Notes under the pieces: generated by a model
What the model was told of the DNA's origin: nothing
Seen by the model: only the letters and a program-made list of their open reading frames with translations
Database searches by the model: none
DNA from: Glycine soja
Taxonomy: Eukaryota > Streptophyta > Magnoliopsida > Fabales > Fabaceae
Assembly: GCF_004193775.1 (NCBI RefSeq)
Contig: NC_041008.1
Span: 44,053,136 to 44,117,135 of the forward strand
Length of the DNA stretch: 64,000 nt
Direction: 5' to 3'
Shown here: positions 35,144 to 50,300 of the stretch, in pieces
How positions within the stretch are numbered: position 1 is the first letter of the stretch
How the letters are laid out: each line of letters starts with the position of its first letter
Program-made: the position numbers and the translations under genes

Positions 35144-35650
35144 TATCACATTATGTTGTTTGATTAATGTTCAATAAAAAGGTTATTATCTTAAGAACAT
35201 CGTAGAAACATAAACTTGTTCTCTTGATGGTCTCGTCTGTAATGGAACCTCAATTGCTTTAGGCCTTTAGCCACTTCACAATCCTCAAAGTTCCCTCTCC
35301 TCTGCTTTCTATGTTTCTTCTTTTCATTTTTATTGTTTAATTCTTGGAAAAATAATTGACAGCGCATGGGGATGATGTGATATGCCTCTGTTTCGTGCTT
35401 CTACTTTCTTCTAATATATCCTCAATTTAGCCTTTTAACCTTAACAACTATTTGTTAAACAAATCCTTCGTATTTTGAAGAGAAGCAGTTTAATCCTGAA
35501 TGAAGATATTAACATTTAAACTTACTCATGTTCAAGTTTTTCTTTTAGCATTTAACTTAACTTTCTCCATAATTATCACAATATATCCAATTATCATATA
35601 TAAAATTAATAGATAATACATAATAAATCCAATGAACACAGATATATTTT
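35144..35650 (+). repeat. 3' flank duplicated with 38620-39205
   Basis: Blocks such as cctctcctctgctttct, tggaaaaataattgacag and tgcttctactttcttctaat occur in the same order at both places, at roughly 75-85% identity by eye. Confidence 0.8.
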
Positions 35651-36507
35651 ATTTCATTTTTGTATGAAATTAAAATCTTCTAATTAAGATAACATAATTC
35701 AGTTAATTACTATTGTGCCTTTTGCAATGTAGCATGTCAGAGCAATACTTTCCTTCTTGCAGCAGTGTAGAGCTCAAGGAATTAATGGCTTTAACGGGTG
35801 GTTATAAAATTTTCTTAAATATATTTTGTTTTTTAAATGAGTCATTTTTTTTAGCTCCTGGAATATGTAAAATGTTATTTCTTGTTCTCCTCCTGTAAAG
35901 TGTATCAAATAGGAAATAAGATAAAGTGTGTCAAACAAAAAATAAGATATTCACAATTTTTTATATTTTTTATTATTATAATTTGATTTTCTACTTTATA
36001 TTTTAGTAGGATTTTCTAATGATTTGAAATTACACAAATCAAATCAATAAAAAAAATTAAACCAGTTTCAAAGTGATTAATAAAAATTTTATTTTTTTTG
36101 ACTTGATTATGTTAATTTTTAACCACTAAAAGTGTATTTTAAAATGTAAAATGAAAAATCAAATTAAATTTTAGGAGTCAAGAGTTGTCACAAATTGCAA
36201 ATTTTTGATTTCATGTTTGATTCATGAGCAAAAGGCCTAAAAAGAATATTTTATGAATTTTAAAGATTAAAAAAATAACTTTAAAGGACTAAAAAAATCA
36301 TTCAACAAGTATTAAAAACATATTTAATTTTATAAAAATTTAACTAAAGCTCCATTCAAGTAATCATTAATATTTAACCCCGTAGTGTAACATAGTTAAC
36401 AATCCATTAGCATGCAACTACCATATTGCTTTTACGTAGGGCAATATCAGCTTGAGAACTGTATATAATTGTTATTATTTTACTTAAAAACCAAAGGCTA
36501 AGAAATA

Positions 36508-38195
<1,688 letters not shown>

Positions 38196-38389
38196 GGCTA
38201 TTATATTTAGGGATAGTAACTATTCTTAGTGTTACTATATATTTCTGAATAATAAGGAAGGTTTATTGGATTGGAATGCTTCACACTGCTCTTCTATATA
38301 TAGGATCTTACTTGCAGTAGAGTAGAGTGTTGTGTGATAAAGTTGAAATGGGTCAGTGACGGTGTTGATGAGGAGTTGTTAAAAGACAC

Positions 38390-38625
38390 AGTCAAGCATA
38401 AGAAGTGGTTATTAGAGTCAGTAGCATATCAACGTAATCAAAAGCAAAGCAAATAATGCCTTGGACAAGATCCACTAGCAGCTTCAGGAAAGCCATGAAC
38501 CTGGTCAAAGGGAGCACTGAGTTCGTGTGCTGATAGATACAAAGCAATTCTAGAAGCTGCGTGGCACAATGCTGCAGCCACAACAGCAGATATAGTTAGA
38601 CAATTGATGCTATTCAATATTTATA
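38390..38625 (+). pseudogene. Inhibitor-family remnant 2: middle and C-terminus only
   Basis: Codons for VIKSKANNALDKIH, then QLQESHEPGQ, ALSSCADRYKAILEA and AAATTADIVRQLM match the second half of the inhibitor at 32612 (KAKANYALKRIQ, ALSSCADKYKTVL, AAIVRLLL). There is an in-frame stop after KIH and a frameshift before ALSSC. About 45 codons between AILEA and the last helix are gone, and the N-terminus is absent. It complements remnant 1, which keeps only the N-terminus. The peroxidase promoter begins just left of it, on the opposite strand. Confidence 0.8.
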
Positions 38626-39205
38626 ATATCATATTATAATTATGCTACATTCTATGTTATTTGTCTAATGTCCGATAAAAATGCTATTAACTTGACCGGC
38701 ATCATAGAAATATAAAATCCTTCACTCTTGTTAGTCTTGTCTGTTTCGGAAACACACAATTCTTACAGTCCCCTCTCCTCTGCTTTCTCTGTTTCTTATT
38801 TTTCATTTTTATTGTTCAATTATTGGAAAAATAATTGACAGAGCATGGCTATGTGCCATGTGATGTGATATGCCTCTGTCTTGTGCTTCTACTTTCTTCT
38901 AATATATCATCTATTCAGTCTTTAACAACGAGTATTTGTTAAACAGATCCTTCATATTTTGAAAAAGCAGTTTAATCTTGAATGAAGTTTTGACATTTTT
39001 TTTCTGATTCAAAGTTATTGACAATTTAATATATCTATTCAACCCCTAACTTTTTTTATCCTATTTTTCAAACTTCCTTAAGATTTTTAATATTTTTTTA
39101 TCTTAACCCTCAGTAGAAAAAATATATCAGAATATTAAATCATAACTTCATCATATCATATATAAAATTAAAAAATAATAAAGAATAAATGCAATGAACA
39201 CCATA
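38626..39205 (+). repeat. 3' flank duplicated with 35144-35650
   Basis: Second copy of the flank described at 35144-35650, extending to atgcaatgaacacc (near 39190) versus atccaatgaacaca (near 35630). Confidence 0.8.
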
Positions 39206-41625
39206 CACCCACATCCCACAATAGCAAATCTCCTAAAAATTAGGAAACTGTCGACAGAAATTGTAGGATTGGAATTATCATAGATGATTCTGTTATCACA
39301 GAAAGGTGACACCTCAATACAAGAGCACAAATACAATATTTAAATAGAAGGTTCTAAACCAAAAATGTACATTATGTTCTCGGTTTTCGTCATCTCTTTA
39401 TTTCTAATTTTACTGAGTTTAGCATTACAATCTTGTAAACTGATTCATTAATGTCATTCATTGAAGACGTTTACATCATCATATAACCACAACAAAATTG
39501 TTGTAGGTATATGATGGTATGAACTATAAAGCTCTTTCCTACGCTAAAGGATTTCTAATTTTCTATTTATTTTCACTATGAAGGACAAGGGTCTTAATGA
39601 GTTTATAATGATAAGTGTACAACCATTGAAATGCTAAGATCAATACTAGTTACCTAAACTTTCAATTTCTGTCAAAAAAACCTTTAATTTTTTATGTAAA
39701 GAAAAAAATATTAATAAATATCGCTTTCTCTTGCGTTTTTAGTCCATTAACTTTATTTAACTAAAAATGATTTTTTTAACATGTTTATATTTTTTATTTA
39801 TTATATTTCCAAAGTTACATTTAATATTTTAAAATAAAACTAGATTTTTCTCCATTTAATCTTCATAATATATTTATTAAACATAATATTCATTTATTGG
39901 ACGTGTTATTAAAAAGATTTCATCATTCAAATTATTCTATCATAATTATAAAATGTGTTAATAATTACATGAGGGAAAAACAAATGTATTTTTTATAAGG
40001 GTAAATTTTAAAAGATAAAAATAAAAGTAAAGAGTGTGGGTAAACATATTGATTTTGTCTTTTGCACAAAGAAAATAATAAAGAGATAGATGTTAATAAG
40101 AGTGAGGAGGAGGATTAGGAACATACTTTTGAAACATTATCCGGTAAAATTGATTGATAACTATAAAATTAAAATATATAATCATTAAATATAACATGAA
40201 ACTCATAAAATTTTATTTTTTTTAATAAATTTCAACTGACCAGAGAGAATATATATTGAAAAGAGTGAACAATCTCATCTTTTAACCCTCAATCTTTGGA
40301 AAAGAAAGAGTGAATAACTTCATATTAATTCCTCTTAATCTTGTTAATTAATCGTGGGTTAGAAAATTCATTTAGGGTGGTATAGCCTCATTCAGTTTAA
40401 AGATGTTTGGTCCAATTTCTATGTAGGGGACCCCTTTTGGTACTGGTAGCATCCCTTGCCAGGGGCAACCATTGGTTTGAAACCTCGAGAAGCTTTCCTA
40501 TTTTGTCTTTATGTGATCCCAACCACAAGAAGTGAACAACACCCTGTAATAAAATTGATTGGCTCTGGGAGGCAGAGTGAATGTGAAGTCAAGAAAAAAA
40601 ATTAAGAACTACAATATAATATTAAATAATTTAAATCAAATGGTTTTAAGATTTAAAATGCAATACATATTATAAAGAATTCTTAGAAGTGTCTTCTCTT
40701 TTTGTCTCCTGTTTGATTAGGACCACGACTAATAGGGAAAATGCTCGAGCAAGTTGGAACTTGAAAGCATTTGAAAATTGTTGTTCAATGTAATAGAGGC
40801 TATGTTGGTTATTAATAAAAAGACAAAAAGTTGATAATTCTAACTCTTTTAATTGAAGCTATGCCAATTATGCATGGTGTTAGTTAGTTGTGTCTTTGTG
40901 CAAGGGATGATGACTCTGCCTTGTGATCTTTAAAAAACAAGGAAGCTCTAACACATGTAATCATCAAGATCTTGTCTTTAATGAACGAAATCTCAGTAAT
41001 GTCCCTTGCCCCCTCTTTCTATAATTCCCAAGGGAAAGGGTTTATTGAACTCAACATCATCTCGAAAGATCTCTAATTTGTCATCTTACCGCCTACAGAA
41101 GAGTGTGAACAAAACAGAAACTCTGGAACTGTTGGCGCTAAAAGCCAGCTGAAAACAGGATATCCGTGATACAAGGAAGGATTTTTCCTTAACATGAAAG
41201 TGTAGACGCAATTGCAATAGCACTGGTAGCCCATGGTTACAAAAAGCAAACAACACACCTATGAACAATTATTGCATACTACATGAAATGACTCATAAAT
41301 ACACTTTTCTTTTCTTCTTTTTTTTATCGGTTTCTCGTCTATATTCTCTTTCAGAGGTAATCCTGTTTAACATACAATGAGATACTAAATATTGACACTT
41401 CACTTTGCTTCCAACAAGAATTCAAACTTTAATTTGTCACATTGTGAAGGACCCTACAAAAGCACGTAAAAAGGATTAAAATACAGCCATTTAAAGTGGT
41501 CCAACAATTTTCCCTTTTTCTCTTGGAGGCAAACAAATCTCAATTTTTTAACTCACCAACGACCAACCTAACTTTAAAAAGCAGCCAAGAAAGAAGCTTG
41601 GTCATTCATTCCCATACCCGAGAAA
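39206..41625. other. Gene-free region
   Basis: No supported feature. 40900-41270 is less AT-rich than its surroundings, but its ORFs (about 60 codons on the minus strand) show no recognisable domain. Confidence 0.45.
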
Positions 41626-42174
41626 ATGAGGAGGAGCTCACTCTTTGTGTCCTCTTTTCTACTCCATATTCTTCTTCTATCTTGCATTCTTTTCACACCA
41701 ACTCATTCCTCTGATGGGGATGGGGATTTGGTAGACCAAATATGCAAAAAAACACCCTTTTATGATCTTTGCAGCTCCATCTTACACTCAAATCCCTTGG
41801 CCCCCAAAAGTGATTCAAAGGGTATGGCACTCATAATGGTCAATGACATTCTGGCAAATGCTACTGACACACTGAGTTACATTGAAGAGCTGATCAAGCA
41901 GACCTCAGATGAACAATTGGAGCAACAATTGGCTTTCTGTGCTGAGTCATACATCCCAGTTGTGAAGTACATTCTCCCACAAGCAGCTGATGCCATAAAC
42001 CAAGGTCGATTTGGGTTTGCCAGTTACTGCATAGTTGATGCTCAAAAGGAAGTAAATGCTTGTGACAAGAAATTTTCTGGCGCATCTCAGGCACCCTTAA
42101 GTGATAGAAATGACATTATGCAGAAGCTGGTGGATGTGGCTGCAGCCATAGTTAAACTATTATTAAATGGCTGA
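41626..42174 (+). CDS. Invertase / pectin methylesterase inhibitor domain protein (second copy)
   Basis: Single exon, 182 aa. Signal peptide about residues 1-28 (LFVSSFLLHILLLSCILF, THSS). Mature part: DLVDQICKKTPFYDLCSSIL (N-terminal hairpin, first Cys pair), MALIMVNDILANATDTLSYIEELI, LAFCAESYIPVVKYILPQAADAI, FASYCIVDAQKEVNACDKKF, and the C-terminal helix KLVDVAAAIVKLLLNG. It has the four family cysteines plus one more (NAC). It is clearly diverged from the gene at 32612, so this is an old duplication. It likely inhibits acid invertase or pectin methylesterase in the wall or vacuole; which one cannot be told from sequence. A second reading frame overlapping its 5' end is a shadow. Confidence 0.9.
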   Translation: MRRSSLFVSSFLLHILLLSCILFTPTHSSDGDGDLVDQICKKTPFYDLCSSILHSNPLAPKSDSKGMALIMVNDILANATDTLSYIEELIKQTSDEQLEQQLAFCAESYIPVVKYILPQAADAINQGRFGFASYCIVDAQKEVNACDKKFSGASQAPLSDRNDIMQKLVDVAAAIVKLLLNG

Positions 42175-44561
42175 TTTATTTTTCTCTCCCTCCTTTCCAG
42201 CAGCCTCATTTCTTGTAGAATTTAGTAATTATGCCCTTATTCTTATTCAATAAATAAATGCTTTGGATGCTTCAGTTTGTACAAATAATTATATGATGTG
42301 TAATTCTGTCATTCTGTGTACTCTAAAGATGCTCTTTATAAACCATACCTTTTTTTTTACAACCTTGCTGGTCTCTCTTTTATGAGCCTCGTTCCCCTTT
42401 AAATCATAATTGATAGTTAGAATATAATATACTTTGTTTCAATTTAATCTGGAAAATAATAATTTTTTAATAAACTTTTGAAAAAGAAATTTAAAAATGA
42501 TTACATTTTTAAAAACAATTTATACATGCATTAAAAAGCCATTTCACCGCAGCCTCAAAACAGGGTTAAATAAACAGAGAAATTTACAATTCAAGTGAGT
42601 GGTTACTACTTACTAACTCTTCAATGAAGTTAAATTAGACAACCTACGGGATCTAGGACTGGGAATATGCTTGTCTCGGATTTGACCATAGACTTATATT
42701 ATACTTGGATTTATCATCGAGTTGTTGCCATACCATGGGATAAGAAATTGAATTAGGACCAGCAAATATTATTGAATTGTTACACTCATCCATCCAAACT
42801 TGCTATCGTTATGTTATGGAATGGAAACTGTAGCAGGTGTCCACTTCGTATGTGATGAAGATTGTTTTGTTTTGTCAACTTTTTCTTAATTTTCTTTGTC
42901 GGATCAGAGATAGAGAGAAAGCAGTCACATGTGAAATCACATGCCTAGCTACTCCCAAACATGCACAACAGACGGTAGAGTCCAAACTGGCATTATGGCA
43001 TCTCACTCAGCCAAAGCTTGCAAGAGCCATACACACCTATTTTGATGTCGAAATTTATATATGCATTGTTTTCATGCACAAATATTATGTTTCTTCTTCC
43101 AAATGGAACGAAAAATTTATTATGCTTTGTTATGATATATCTATATAATAATTGTACAGTAATTTTATTATGTTTCACTCATTTTTATTCCGTTTCAATC
43201 GTCATTGTCTAGATACAATTTTAGAAAAACAGAAAATTATTTTTGAAAATAGTAAACAAACAAGCTCACAATTTAAGGAAGTTCGGGTTCACAAAATAAA
43301 AAGGACAACCTATAAACCAAAGAAACGTGAACTAAACAATCCCGTACGGATTAAAAAGAGTAATGACCCGTTTGTTTCAATTTTTTAAAGAGTACTTTTA
43401 TTATTAAAAAAACATCTTGAAAATCATAATAATTATGTAATTTTTCACAAAAAATTAAAAAAATATTAAAAATGTCTCGGTACTTTTCTTAACAGTTAAA
43501 AAATCATTTATATAAAAAAAAGTTCTAAAAAGTTGCATTACAGAATTATTTTTTTTAGTTTGAATAAATGATCCTAAATTCACGGATAAGATTATTAAAA
43601 TGTTATTACCACGTGGTCGGTAATTAATTAGAGAATATCCTACTAATATTTAGGTCACATCATGATTCTATTGAAATCATTTTTCCGTTATTTTTTTTTC
43701 TCATCACCTTCTTGCCAACTTTTTTTTTTACGACACTTTCTTGCCAACTTCCTCTATGCTATATCATGTTTTTCAGTGTGACATAAGAGTTTACATTCAG
43801 TATGTTTGGAGAAGTGGCAAGTAAAATAAAAGCGATTAATTTTTTACGTTCAAAGTAAAGCAATTCAGTGTTGTTTCTGAAGTTTCATATTTTTTACGAG
43901 CTAGGCAACCAGATATGCGTATATTATCACTTTGATGATTAGACAGTTAGCATCTGCTTATTTGCAAATGCACGAGTTAATTTGATGATTAGTTCTACTT
44001 TCACTTGCTATTATATTATCAATTTTTTCAGTAAAATAAATTTCATTACCCTCTTGCATACTAGCTCTTCTCATGTTTCCTAACAGATGTCGATTTTAAC
44101 CTGTGTTTCATGACGATCTTATTAGGAGAGGAAATATAAAGGGAAATAAAGAGAGTAAGAAAGACAATCAACAAAATCATAAGAAAGGCTTCACTTTCTC
44201 CCTCACATCACAATTGGAAAATCATAAGACATCGTTACATGATAATATTAGTTAGGTGATTACATATGGTCGTGAAGCTTCAAAAGCAAAATCTCCTCCG
44301 ACTCTGAATTTCAACGTGTATGCAACAAGAAGTTGCTGAGGAGGTAACTACAAGCAACACCACTTAAGCAATTTAACTCACCCCCCTACCCATTGACTAA
44401 TACTATACATACAGGGGATAAATTGCCCAACACATTCAATCTCATAATAATGAAGAAATACATTTGAAAAGACAAGAAAAAAAAAATCTTTGGTGAGAAG
44501 CACATGGGGTACACAATACCATATGACAATGACATTGCTGGTGTCACTATATTTGCATTAA
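42175..44561. other. Gene-free region between convergent genes
   Basis: AT-rich. Nothing recognisable on either strand. ORFs around 42837-43388 are overlapping, on both strands and motif-free. Confidence 0.45.
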
Positions 44562-46639
44562 TTAACCTGCACCTCTTCTCAGTTTTGCAGGCAAATCTAA
44601 ACCAGTGACCTGCTGTACAATTCTGCAAGGTACAATCAAGTAACAATGATTATATTAGAAGGTTGTTACTCCAGCTTTGTACTCTGTGTGAATGAAGTAG
44701 AAAAACAAAGAAAAGGTGCTGACAAAGAATGTTCTATGAACAGTGTGCATCTCAACTTACTTGTGAGGCTCTAAACTAGGTGCATTTGGGTCACTTGAAG
44801 ATGGATTGAGTTGGTGTTGAACATCAATCAGACCACCCTCCATTAGTCCTGCAGGTACAGGTGATCCCTGGAAACTTGTCACTGAACTTTTTCCAGATGA
44901 CATGCCTGTAAAGAGAACACAGTAAAAATTAAGATCACATGGAGTGCATTGTTCTCATGAATTTGAATCCCTCCTTACATAGTAGGAAACTCTACCAAAA
45001 ACATTTGATGATGAAATACCATAAAACACAATCATGTTGATTGATTAATAATATAAAAGGAATTTGTAGACCATAAAATAGAAGACCGTTACAGCATTCT
45101 CAAATACAGATGAAACAAAATCAGATAACTGGAAATAGAGCTTTCTCAGCATATCAATGGCCGTATGCTACAAAAGTTTATACTAAAAAATGGGTGATTT
45201 ATTATAGTTCCAGTTGCAAATAGCTTTACAAACTAAAAGCCCCTTGGCACAGCATTCCAAACACATCATCAAAGAGGAAATAAGGAGCAAATGCATCAAG
45301 GGAATGGAAAATGATTCTCTAAAGTTATTAGTTGGTACAAATAAGTTATTATTTAGATCTACATGACCAGATTGAACCTCAACCTCAAGGAGGAAAATCT
45401 AAAGAGAAAATAGCACCAAATGCTGAGTGAACAGAACATAATATGAAAAAAAGGAAAGAACTCAATAGTTTTGAAAAGTTTGATTAATATGTCTCAATCG
45501 AATTACTTGAAACCATGTCTTCGAATGATAAATACTGAATCAAGATCAAATGTGTGAATATATTTGACTGAGCTTATTACATGACTGAACTGTGCTTTAA
45601 AATAAAAGACTTCTTTCTACTTTTCTTTTTTCCTTTTTCCTATTCAGAGTAAAATTATCCCATAGCTTGACATTCCAACCTATTGTTGAATAGAGAACCA
45701 TTAAAACAGAAAAATAGTAACTGTCACTATTCTTATGAATAGAAATTCAACAAATATTAACTTCAATTATCTCCACTTTTATATGCTGGTGCAGAGAATT
45801 CTATTTAAAATGCAAGTTTTACAAAAACTATTTTTCAGGAAATCATCAAACATAATACTGAAGTAATGATCTCAAAATATGAAATGGCCTAGCTTAGAAA
45901 ATAGAACCAATAGGTATAGATGGCAATGAAATTGCAGAATCCAAAGGTAACAGAACAAGGCAAAACAATACCCAATTCAACAATTACCAACACTAATTGA
46001 TATCTCAAAGTTAAACCCCTATCATGTTACAGTGCAGAAGAGTAGGAAAAAAAATGTTATATCATATGCATGATAAGAATTACTTATATTACAAATATTA
46101 CCTTGGAGTAATATCACAATACAGAAGACAACAGTGAAAACCGTAGCAAGCATGCTGCTACTGGAAGATGATGATGCCTTAGCAGCTTTCATCTTCTTCA
46201 AGGCTTTCTTTCGCTCTATCCTCGCACGCTTTAACATGGCAAGTTCAGTGATCTCCCTGATTAGCTTTTGGTCAGCAGCATCCAACGATGGAGCTCGCGG
46301 AGGTCTTGGAGGCTTCGGAGACTTCTTATTACTGGACTTTTTACGTTTCTCCTTTTCTGGGGTATTATTCTCTGCATATTCTACTGAGTACAACTTGTTT
46401 GTCACTTTCACCATGTCCATTGAAACTACAGTTAATTTTGACTCCTTGCAGAATCCACTATACCTATCTTCACCTTTTATACAATCTCCAACAAACCCAC
46501 AAGAAATCTTATTAAGTAATATCTTTCCTTGTTTTCTGTTACCTTCAGTAGAGACATCCTTTGACTCATCATCAGTCAAAACCAACCCACTTTCAAGATC
46601 AACTTCAGCATCCTCATCCTTGGCACTCTTAAGATCCAT
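44562..46639 (-). CDS. Uncharacterised plant single-pass membrane protein
   Basis: Three exons: 46639-46102, 44905-44761 and 44622-44562; joined 744 bp, 247 aa, phases agree. The N-terminal half is hydrophilic with acidic (DEDAEVDLESG) and Cys-containing (ISCGFVGDCIKG) parts. Residues about 95-120 are basic and proline-rich (KRKKSSNKKSPKPPRPPRAP). A charged helix follows (LIREITELAMLKRARIERKKALKKMKAAKA). After a serine run there is one strong membrane segment, MLATVFTVVFCIVILLQG, at the end of exon 1. Exons 2 and 3 give a short tail ending IVQQVTGLDLPAKLRRGAG. The basic side precedes the membrane segment, suggesting a cytosolic N-terminus. I do not recognise a named domain. An intron in the 5' leader (46816-47008) is likely. 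Confidence 0.82.
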
Positions 46640-46815
46640 CTCAAACCCACAAATGATAGAAACAAAACTAATCCAACTTTTCTCCCTTCTTGTTACCTAC
46701 CCTACAAAATTTTGTCCTCTAAACTGTCTCCCTTAACTAAATCCTTAAACTCAATCCACCTCCTCAACAAAAGATATCACAAAATAAAAAAAGTAAACCC
46801 AGGAATGGACTGACC

Positions 46816-47008
46816 CTGCATCATAAAAAGAGACATAAACATAATTCAATCGGTTACACAAAAAGTAAAAATCATACTTCTAATTAGTAAGCCAAAGAAA
46901 AATGAAATGAAGTTAAGAAGATAACGGGGCAGTTATGAAAATTGGAGAAAGGCATAAAGTTTAAATTTTTAAAATAGCTTGAGGAAGGCATTGTGGAAAA
47001 GTGAATAC
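46816..47008 (-). other. Probable 5' UTR intron of the membrane-protein gene
   Basis: On the minus strand a donor CAAG|GTATTC at 47009/47008 and an acceptor atgatgcag at 46816 bound 193 AT-rich bases. The flanking leader is CT-rich and lacks long coding frames. Confidence 0.5.
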
Positions 47009-47399
47009 CTTGCTTGAAGGGAAGAGAAAGAAGGCGAGATCCGATGAGGGACAAAAAAGCATGAGAAACGGAGTTCACAACGTTACAGGAAAACTACGTC
47101 ACTGCCTGCAATCTTAAGTGTTCAATTAAAATTCAAAATCTTTTTCTCTCTCTTTTCATTGCCAGAGCCCATTCCATGTGATGTCTTCAAAAAACAGCAC
47201 ATTTATAGTACAGAGCGAAAATACTAGGAAGGAAGGAGCAATGCAGAGCCGCGCCGACAGTTGGCAACTCTGTATTTCATCTCTGCCTCTCATTTTTATT
47301 TTTTTGTTTTTATTCTCTAACTTTTTCATAACCTTTTTTCGATTGGATTTTTCGTCAAACTATGTCTCAAAAACATGGTTTTAAACTACTGCGTAGCTC

Positions 47400-50300
47400 A
47401 GTTGACTGAATCTATTTTTACTTTAAGTTAACCGTGTTAAAATTTGATTAAAAAAAAGAACAAGTTACGTTTATTAGCCTAGTTTTTTTTTTCTTTTTAA
47501 CTAATTGTGTTCTATGGACGACGCCTTTTAACACGTTTTTCTTACCTAATCTAATTCTACCACTTTAGACACTGTTGTGCTCGATTTATGGATACTTCTT
47601 CACCGACACTTTTTTTTGGGATATTTATTTATTGATTTGTGAATGGTTATAATATAAAAATGAGAAGAAAAAAATATGCCTGAAATGATAGTGTAAAAAA
47701 ATTATAATCATTTGATCACAATTTATCGTATATGATCAATTTATTAATTTTTTAAATAATTTACAATTAAATAATAATATAAAATTTACTATATTTATCC
47801 ATAAATATTAAATTCTATAAAAATTATGTCAAATGTTTATATTAGATATTTTATTCTTAAATCAATTTCATTTATAGTCATGATATAATGAGAATCTTAT
47901 CATACAAAACGTTCAACAAAAATTCATTTTCAACCTAGATACTTTTTATATATAAAAAAAATGGTATTATAAGAAAATTTAAAAAAGATAAACTTAAAAT
48001 TTTTTTTATTTTTTTTATTAAAATTAGAGTTTTGTTTCAACTACTAATACACTAACTTTTGTTATATAAAATCAAAGGGTTAAAATCTTATTATATTGAC
48101 ATGAGTGAAAATAATTTATTTAATTGAAAAATTTATGTTTGATTTTCATCTTTTTTGGGATAATGACAGTCATACATCGTGAGTGAAATTAGTATTTGAC
48201 TCAATGATTTAAGAAATATTACTGGAAAAAAAACTTTTATTATATGGATAGTTGAGGTAATAATTTAATTTTAACTAAATAATCTCAAAAGTATTTACGT
48301 ACTGTTACACTTAAATCTTGTAAAGAAAAAAAAAACTCACACTATCAGACTTAATATAATAAACCTTCTATATTTTATTTATTTATTTAATTTTAAAATG
48401 GAAAGAATTTTCATTTGAAAAACGTGTTTTACGCTCCCCCTTCGCGCACGCGTCTTTATTAAGAAGTAGTAGTAAATAGTTATTCGTAAAGATTGATGTA
48501 ATAAATATTTGTTCATAAAGGACCTACTGTTGCCCCCCTTTTTTTATTTTGGGGGGTTATGTTACCTAATGCATTAGTTCTAATAAAATAAATTTACCTG
48601 GCATTAATTTTAACCTATACTCATGTTAGCTTGGTTTTGCATTGATAGCCAACGAATTTTATGTGCTGAACTAATAGTAAATAGTTCTTTTTATGGGAGG
48701 ATGGAAATTTTAGGAGAAAAGGTAACATCTTAATTTAAGAAAAGATTCTACATTTAAAAAATATATATGCATTTTATATTTATTTTATTTTAGAAAAATG
48801 GATAGTGACATTTATCTCATCTCATAAAAATGAATAAGAATTTGAATTATGGTTATTTTAACGTGAAACTTTGTCTTACTCATTTCAATAAACCTCTCAT
48901 AACTAACAGTTTGAAATTATCTATTTCCGTTGATCATGAAATTTTTCTATTTATTGTTAAAACTTCTTAAATATTGATTTCGGCAGCCATAACTTAATGA
49001 CATTATAGCCTGTCTTCACTCTTTTGGTGGCAGGATCGGATATATAAAAGGCAGAATGTGCAGCAACTTTTCCATATAGTTTAAAAATTTAATGTATAGC
49101 CAATTATTTTTTCTTATATTTTTATTTGTCAAGAAATTGGGTTCAGCCGAATGAAAAAATGGGAGGTGGGTAGGAGCAGTGCACCAAAATAAGTGACAGA
49201 TATGCTGGGTATCTTAAAAGGATGATTCCTTATAATGATCCTGCCCTAGTCACCATTATTAATCAGTGCTGATAGTTTCCCTTGGGACAATTGTTTCTTT
49301 CCACTCTTTGTTTCAAAAGAGGAAGAGAAACACAAAGTTGTCAAGTTTGGGAGGCAAGGTGAGACTCCTACAATATGAACTTCTTCTTCCCCATCAATTA
49401 GAATGAGTTTTCAATTAAATTTTAATTTAATCTAATTTAACTTTTATATTTTTGTATACATTGTTTGAATCGTGTTTATAAATCAATTGTATAAAATTAT
49501 TATATTATAACTAACAAGGTTGAATTAAGTAGAAAGGATTAGTCTTCCGAAACACGTACGAAAACTTAATAGTATTCAAATTTTTCTATAACATTATTAT
49601 CTGACTATGTTTTAAAGAGTAAAGGTTCTATTCACATTATCATTTCCTAATTTACATTCTTCATTAATAATTTTATAATTTTATTTTCTGAGACTGCCCT
49701 TGTATAATTTTTATTAAATTTTAATTGAATATACAACTAGATAGATCAATTAGCACTTTAGGGATTGTTAAAATTAACCTGTTTGAATTACACTTTTATT
49801 TAAGAATTTTAGTTAAATGCATTAACCTTTACCAATTATTCTTCTCTTTTTTCACTTTTGAAATTTTGCTTTAAGCATCTCAATGCTTAAGTGTAAATGT
49901 AGTTAAAAGAATGAAGCCATGTGCCTCTACAAGGAAAAAACTATTAAAAGGACTTATGTGTCTCTTTGATACTTACTATAGTGTAATGGATGTGATACTT
50001 ACCACTTAAGAAGTGATTATTTTGTATGCACTCTCTCCGTTTATAAATCTGAAAAATAGTCAACATCGATCCATATTTACTAATAATTTAAATTAACTAA
50101 GAAACAAACGACTAACCAGTTTAAGTGATAGCTTAATTCTCTTAAAAAATATTTTAAATTAAAACATTTTTAATTTAAAAAACAAACCCATCATATTATA
50201 GATTTTCTCGGCATAAACGAGATTACCTTTTACAAATGATACATGGGTCATCATTTAAAAAATTTAATCAATATTTTTTTTTAAGAGATCACATGCATTC

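Noticed and set aside
40930..41280. Less AT-rich block with roughly 60-codon ORFs on the minus strand
   Set aside because: No frame continues across it and no family resemblance was seen; left unassigned.
46134..46736. 200-codon plus-strand ORF
   Set aside because: Antisense shadow of exon 1 of the membrane-protein gene; no domain, and the minus strand has consistent splice phases.
49140..49400. Possible first exon joined to the 51992 ORF
   Set aside because: No start codon could be linked in frame, and the 2.6-kb intron would be unsupported; kept only as a note.
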